Shown here in pieces: positions 62,766-64,000 of a stretch of DNA of 64,000 bases (positions are counted from its first letter, which is position 1; each line of letters begins with the position of its first letter). Origin of the DNA: Vavraia culicis subsp. floridensis (lineage: Eukaryota; Microsporidia; Pleistophoridae). Below the pieces are notes generated by a model, which did no database searches, was not told the DNA's origin, and saw only the letters and a program-made list of their open reading frames with translations. A program made the position numbers and the translations under genes. The stretch lies in NCBI RefSeq assembly GCF_000192795.1, contig NW_007360614.1:1-64000 (forward strand). The letters are read 5' to 3'.

Positions 62766-64000
62766 ATGGATGAACTACTGGAACAAGAGCGAGTCAACCG
62801 CTTAGACAACAACCACGAAAAGCAATTACAGACATTCACATCCATGCTATCACTTTGTGAGTCGGAAAATGATCTTTTGATCCTTTTAAAGCTTCTTTCT
62901 AAGAAAAAGAATCAGATTAAAATTAGTTACCAGTGGCTGATTGACAAAGTATTTGAAATGCATAAGGACGGGCTAGACAGTGAAGAATTCCCCGAAAGGA
63001 ACGTGAAATTTATGGTCGAGGTTTTGACGAGTGTGATCGAGGGGAAGTTGTACTTGGAGAAGCAGCGTCGAGACTATGCAAACTACATAAAGAAAATTTA
63101 TGAAAAATTTAATATGTGTGATAAGGCCCTTGAGATTGCGTATAACGTGCCCATAGAGACATTTAGCAGCCTTAGCTTGCATGAGATTGCGATTTATCAG
63201 CTGGATGTTCTGAAACTGTGCATTTTAACCAAGGATTTTATAAGAGCCGAGATAATGGTTAAGAAGGTAAAGAAGAAGCATTTAGAAGCGGTGAATGACA
63301 AGGTTTCTGTTTTCATGTTGGCTTTACTCAAAACGGATTATTTTGGAATGACGGGAGATCTGTTGGAAGCAACAAAGATCCTAATGGAAATCCTTGAAAT
63401 GCCTGATAGCAGCGATCAGAAGTACGAAGTACCCCAGTTCACACATTTTTTCGAGCTGGGAGGCTGTGCTGAGCATTTAAACCGAAAAATCAAGGAGGTC
63501 TTTTGCATCTACGCATCGTTTTTTGCTATTCTGTCGAACAAAATGAAAGAAAAAACGGAGTATCTCGAGCGGCTGCACAAAAACAAGTACAATGTGGAAG
63601 AGATAAGGAAGCAAATCGATTATTTCAGGAGTATTGAGCTCATTGACAAGGAGAATGTCATGCTTGTACTCAGACGAATAAACAGTTCGTACGAGAAGGA
63701 AATTTTAGATGCAATTAATGATCACAATTTGCGAATAATAAGCCGATTTTGCTCATCGATCACTTTTGCTGATCTGTCTGCTCTTCTTATGTCACCGTTG
63801 AACAAATGTGTTGAGCAAATCTGTGATGAAGTTAACAACCACGACCTGCAGTGTAAGATAGATCAGAACAACGGTGTGGTATTCTTTGAAAATACGGAGG
63901 AGTGCTATCCAGAGATGATTAACCATGTGCTACTCAATGTTGATAAAGCGGTCATGAACATCAGGAAAGAAACACTGAAGAGACAAGTTGCGATGATGAG
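62766..64000 (+). CDS. RPN5: 26S proteasome lid subunit Rpn5 (PSMD12), 5' part, >411 aa
   Basis: Lid subunit of the 26S proteasome, partial: the frame runs off the window end without a stop. The visible 411 codons cover almost the full length (human PSMD12 is 456). Matches to Rpn5: LCILTKDFIRAEIMVKKVK near residue 155, HKNKYNVEEIRK, and the PCI-domain block INDHNLRIISRFCSSITFAD near 318 (human VEHNIRIMAKYYTRITMKR), followed by VVFFENTEE near 378. CCCC lies 5 nt before the ATG. No obvious truncation or insertion. The missing C-terminus lies beyond 64000. Confidence 0.92.
   Translation, partial: MDELLEQERVNRLDNNHEKQLQTFTSMLSLCESENDLLILLKLLSKKKNQIKISYQWLIDKVFEMHKDGLDSEEFPERNVKFMVEVLTSVIEGKLYLEKQRRDYANYIKKIYEKFNMCDKALEIAYNVPIETFSSLSLHEIAIYQLDVLKLCILTKDFIRAEIMVKKVKKKHLEAVNDKVSVFMLALLKTDYFGMTGDLLEATKILMEILEMPDSSDQKYEVPQFTHFFELGGCAEHLNRKIKEVFCIYASFFAILSNKMKEKTEYLERLHKNKYNVEEIRKQIDYFRSIELIDKENVMLVLRRINSSYEKEILDAINDHNLRIISRFCSSITFADLSALLMSPLNKCVEQICDEVNNHDLQCKIDQNNGVVFFENTEECYPEMINHVLLNVDKAVMNIRKETLKRQVAMM

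Overview
This 64 kb window reads as nuclear DNA of a microsporidian, an intracellular fungus-related parasite. Its genes are single-exon, compact and eukaryotic. Proteins are often short or divergent relative to animal and yeast homologues. Most housekeeping genes carry a CCC or CCCC run 0 to 10 nt upstream of the start codon, which is the known microsporidian start-site signature. A mitosome-type cysteine desulfurase fits the same picture. Intergenic regions are unusually long for this phylum, up to about 4 kb, which points to the Trachipleistophora/Vavraia (Pleistophoridae) lineage rather than Encephalitozoon. That placement is inference and no species is proven. One 246-base run of N marks an assembly gap.

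Layout, left to right: a small hypothetical gene (636-932, +); an RFWD3-like RING/WD protein (1609-2925, +); a PI4KIII-alpha/Stt4-type kinase (4364-8923, -); PCNA (9720-10520, +); a secreted Atg15-like lipase (11120-12262, +); a double-BIR survivin/Bir1-like protein (13332-14096, -); glucose-6-phosphate isomerase (14722-16284, -); a sphingomyelin-synthase-family enzyme (19092-19814, -); an NAA50-like N-acetyltransferase (21780-22259, -); a G-depleted intergenic region with the gap; a WNK-family protein whose catalytic Asp is Asn (25147-27942, -); RanGAP1 (31162-32211, -); a type I membrane protein (32730-33398, -); a two-finger C2H2 protein (37102-37986, +); a DCAF5-like WD protein (42103-43458, +), ribosomal eL30 (44577-44903, +) and a Cdt2/DTL-like WD protein (45028-46074, -) in a tight group; several small secreted-protein candidates around a Gir2/RWDD1-like gene (48861-49346, +) and NFS1 (50422-51747, -); a larger secreted D/N/K-rich protein (53075-54232, +); an SF3A3/Prp9 splicing factor (54455-55624, +); a 1668-residue low-complexity protein with a zinc ribbon and 28-residue repeats (56232-61238, -); and the 5' part of proteasome lid subunit Rpn5 (62766 to the window end, +).

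There is no operon logic, but one theme recurs. PCNA, an RFWD3-like ligase and two WDxR-type CRL4 receptor candidates (Cdt2-like and DCAF5-like) all belong to ubiquitin control of replication in other eukaryotes. The Bir1-like protein, RanGAP1, NAA50 and Rpn5 also belong to chromosome segregation, transport or protein turnover. A second theme is the secretome: genes with a signal peptide mostly lack the CCC motif that marks housekeeping genes.

The most unusual features are the WNK-like predicted pseudokinase with a duplicated C-terminal SAM-like module, the sphingomyelin-synthase homologue, the candidate CRL4 receptor pair flanking eL30, the 47.7-54.2 kb secretome pocket, and the strand-biased intergenic block near 24-25 kb. 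I found no convincing tRNA, rRNA, snRNA, CRISPR array or intact transposon.
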